This document shows positions 63,220-64,000 of a DNA stretch of 64,000 nt, piece after piece; the first letter of the stretch is position 1; the number at the start of each line of letters is the position of its first letter. The stretch comes from JBGVMW01 sp045125095 (GTDB taxonomy: Bacteria; Bacillota; Clostridia; Lachnospirales; Lachnospiraceae). The position numbers and the translations under genes are program-made. The stretch is taken from contig JBGVMW010000127.1 of assembly GCA_045125095.1 (NCBI GenBank), positions 1 to 64,000 of the forward strand, given 5' to 3'. The notes under the pieces were generated by a model. That model saw only the letters and a program-made list of their open reading frames with translations. It was not told the DNA's origin and made no database searches.

Positions 63220-64000
63220 TTACTTTGCTTCCCAACGACCGGAAGCACCACATGGAAGCACCAGTCCGGTATCTTTTACCGGAAGACCGATTTCATCAGC
63301 ACAAACAATGCCATCATACTTCTTTAATTCCGTGGACAACATGTAAGTCAGTACGGATGGTGCCAGACCAGTTGTATAGGAATTAATTAAGAAGAACAAC
63401 GGTTTATCGCTTACTATCTTCGTACACAGCTTCACAAAATCATAGATGGAATCTTCTATCTTCCAGATTTCTCCCTTTGGACCTCTGCCGTAAGATGGCG
63501 GATCCATAATAATTCCATCATACGTATTGCCACGGCGAATTTCCCGTTCTACGAATTTTACACAATCATCTACCAGCCAGCGGATTGGTTTGTCCTCAAG
63601 ACCGGAGGAACGCGCATTTTCTTTTGCCCATGCTACCATTCCCTTTGAAGCATCCACATGCGTTACGCTTGCACCGGCTGCCGCAGCTGCTAACGTTGCC
63701 CCTCCTGTATAAGCAAATAAATTTAATACTTTCACAGGACGACCGGCATTTTTTATTTTCTCTGAAAACCAGTCCCAGTTCACTGCCTGTTCCGGGAATA
63801 ATCCAGTATGCTTAAAGCTGAATGGCTTTAACTGGAAGGTAAGATTCTTATAATGAATACTCCATTGCTCCGGCAAATCAATGAATTCCCATTCTCCTCC
63901 GCCTTTTGCACTTCTATGATAATGAGCATTTTTCCTCTTCCAGCCTCTATTTTCCTTCGGTGTCTTCCAGATAACCTGCGGGTCCGGACGCACCAGAATA
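63220..64000 (-). CDS. Class I SAM methyltransferase, RlmI-like, N-terminus beyond the window
   Basis: The last 260 residues of an rRNA-methyltransferase-type protein. SAM motif VLNLFAYTGGATLAAAAAGA, acidic motif THVDASKGMVAWAKENA, and catalytic region IIMDPPSYGRGPKGEIWKIED. The frame is open through the window edge (ILVRPDPQVIWKTP), so the true start lies outside; the GTG at 63993 is internal. RlmI-type enzymes methylate C5 of cytosine in 23S rRNA, but the lack of a visible N-terminal PUA domain leaves the subtype open. Confidence 0.85.
   Translation of the reverse strand, partial: ILVRPDPQVIWKTPKENRGWKRKNAHYHRSAKGGGEWEFIDLPEQWSIHYKNLTFQLKPFSFKHTGLFPEQAVNWDWFSEKIKNAGRPVKVLNLFAYTGGATLAAAAAGASVTHVDASKGMVAWAKENARSSGLEDKPIRWLVDDCVKFVEREIRRGNTYDGIIMDPPSYGRGPKGEIWKIEDSIYDFVKLCTKIVSDKPLFFLINSYTTGLAPSVLTYMLSTELKKYDGIVCADEIGLPVKDTGLVLPCGASGRWEAK

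Overview
The window looks like a chromosomal segment of a low-GC, anaerobic, probably motile Firmicute of the family Lachnospiraceae (Roseburia/Agathobacter/Lachnospira-like). The reasons are a HydG maturase for [FeFe]-hydrogenase, type III glutamine synthetase GlnN, an IreB/RuvX/MtaB/RNase J cluster, an hrcA-grpE-dnaK-dnaJ operon behind a CIRCE operator, CheW plus a YjfB-family protein behind a sigma-28-like promoter, T-box and FMN leader RNAs, and AT-rich intergenic DNA. The genus is inference. Nearly all genes read on the minus strand; the plus-strand exceptions are hydG, an Asn-rich small protein, an HPr-like protein and yjfB.

Layout. 1-690: a structured edge element, a dispersed palindromic repeat, an FMN riboswitch whose gene must lie beyond the left edge, and a decayed DUF4340-like remnant. 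0.7-6.0 kb: a Gld-type ABC transporter and a YtrA/YtrB-like GntR/ABC unit. 6.1-7.7 kb: hydG with a structured leader. 7.9-8.5 kb: six tRNA genes (Lys, Gln, His, Arg, Gly, Pro). 8.6-12.8 kb: YfcE-like phosphodiesterase, RdgB, a papain-like secreted protease and an rRNA methyltransferase. 12.8-13.9 kb: repeat-rich DNA with one small gene. 13.9-25.2 kb: GlgP, type-2 IleRS with T-box, a BspA-like surface protein broken by an in-frame TGA, and GlnN. 25.5-32.4 kb: a tRNA-modification, RNA-decay and cell-wall cluster (TrhP, TrmR, MltG-like, YlbF, RNase J, DUF1292, RuvX, IreB, MtaB). 32.6-39.6 kb: HPr-like protein, ThiI/NifS sulfur transfer, RsmE, PrmA and a cNMP-domain protein. 39.7-44.8 kb: the HrcA heat-shock operon. 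44.9-45.8 kb: a gene-free nested inverted-repeat locus. 45.8-48.9 kb: a homoserine/threonine unit (ACT regulator, Hom, ApgM-like probable homoserine kinase). 49.2-62.7 kb: CheW, PrfB with a programmed frameshift, SecA, HPF, CtpA-like protease, EnvC-like activator, FtsX/FtsE, CdaR-like regulator, WecG/TagA-like enzyme, YjfB, CvfB, acyl-ACP thioesterase. 62.8-64 kb: a sixth repeat copy, two identical tRNA-Gln(CTG) genes and a truncated methyltransferase.

Most coding sequence is ordinary housekeeping. The unusual material is non-coding. (1) 44987-45707 holds two 140-bp cores in inverted orientation, each flanked by its own matching arms; six of seven differences between one pair of arms keep pairing as G-U on the plus strand. 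(2) A roughly 63-bp palindromic repeat occurs six times plus a half copy, and every copy abuts the T-tract of a different intrinsic terminator in the same orientation. Several leader RNAs and a nonsense-interrupted surface protein are also worth checking.
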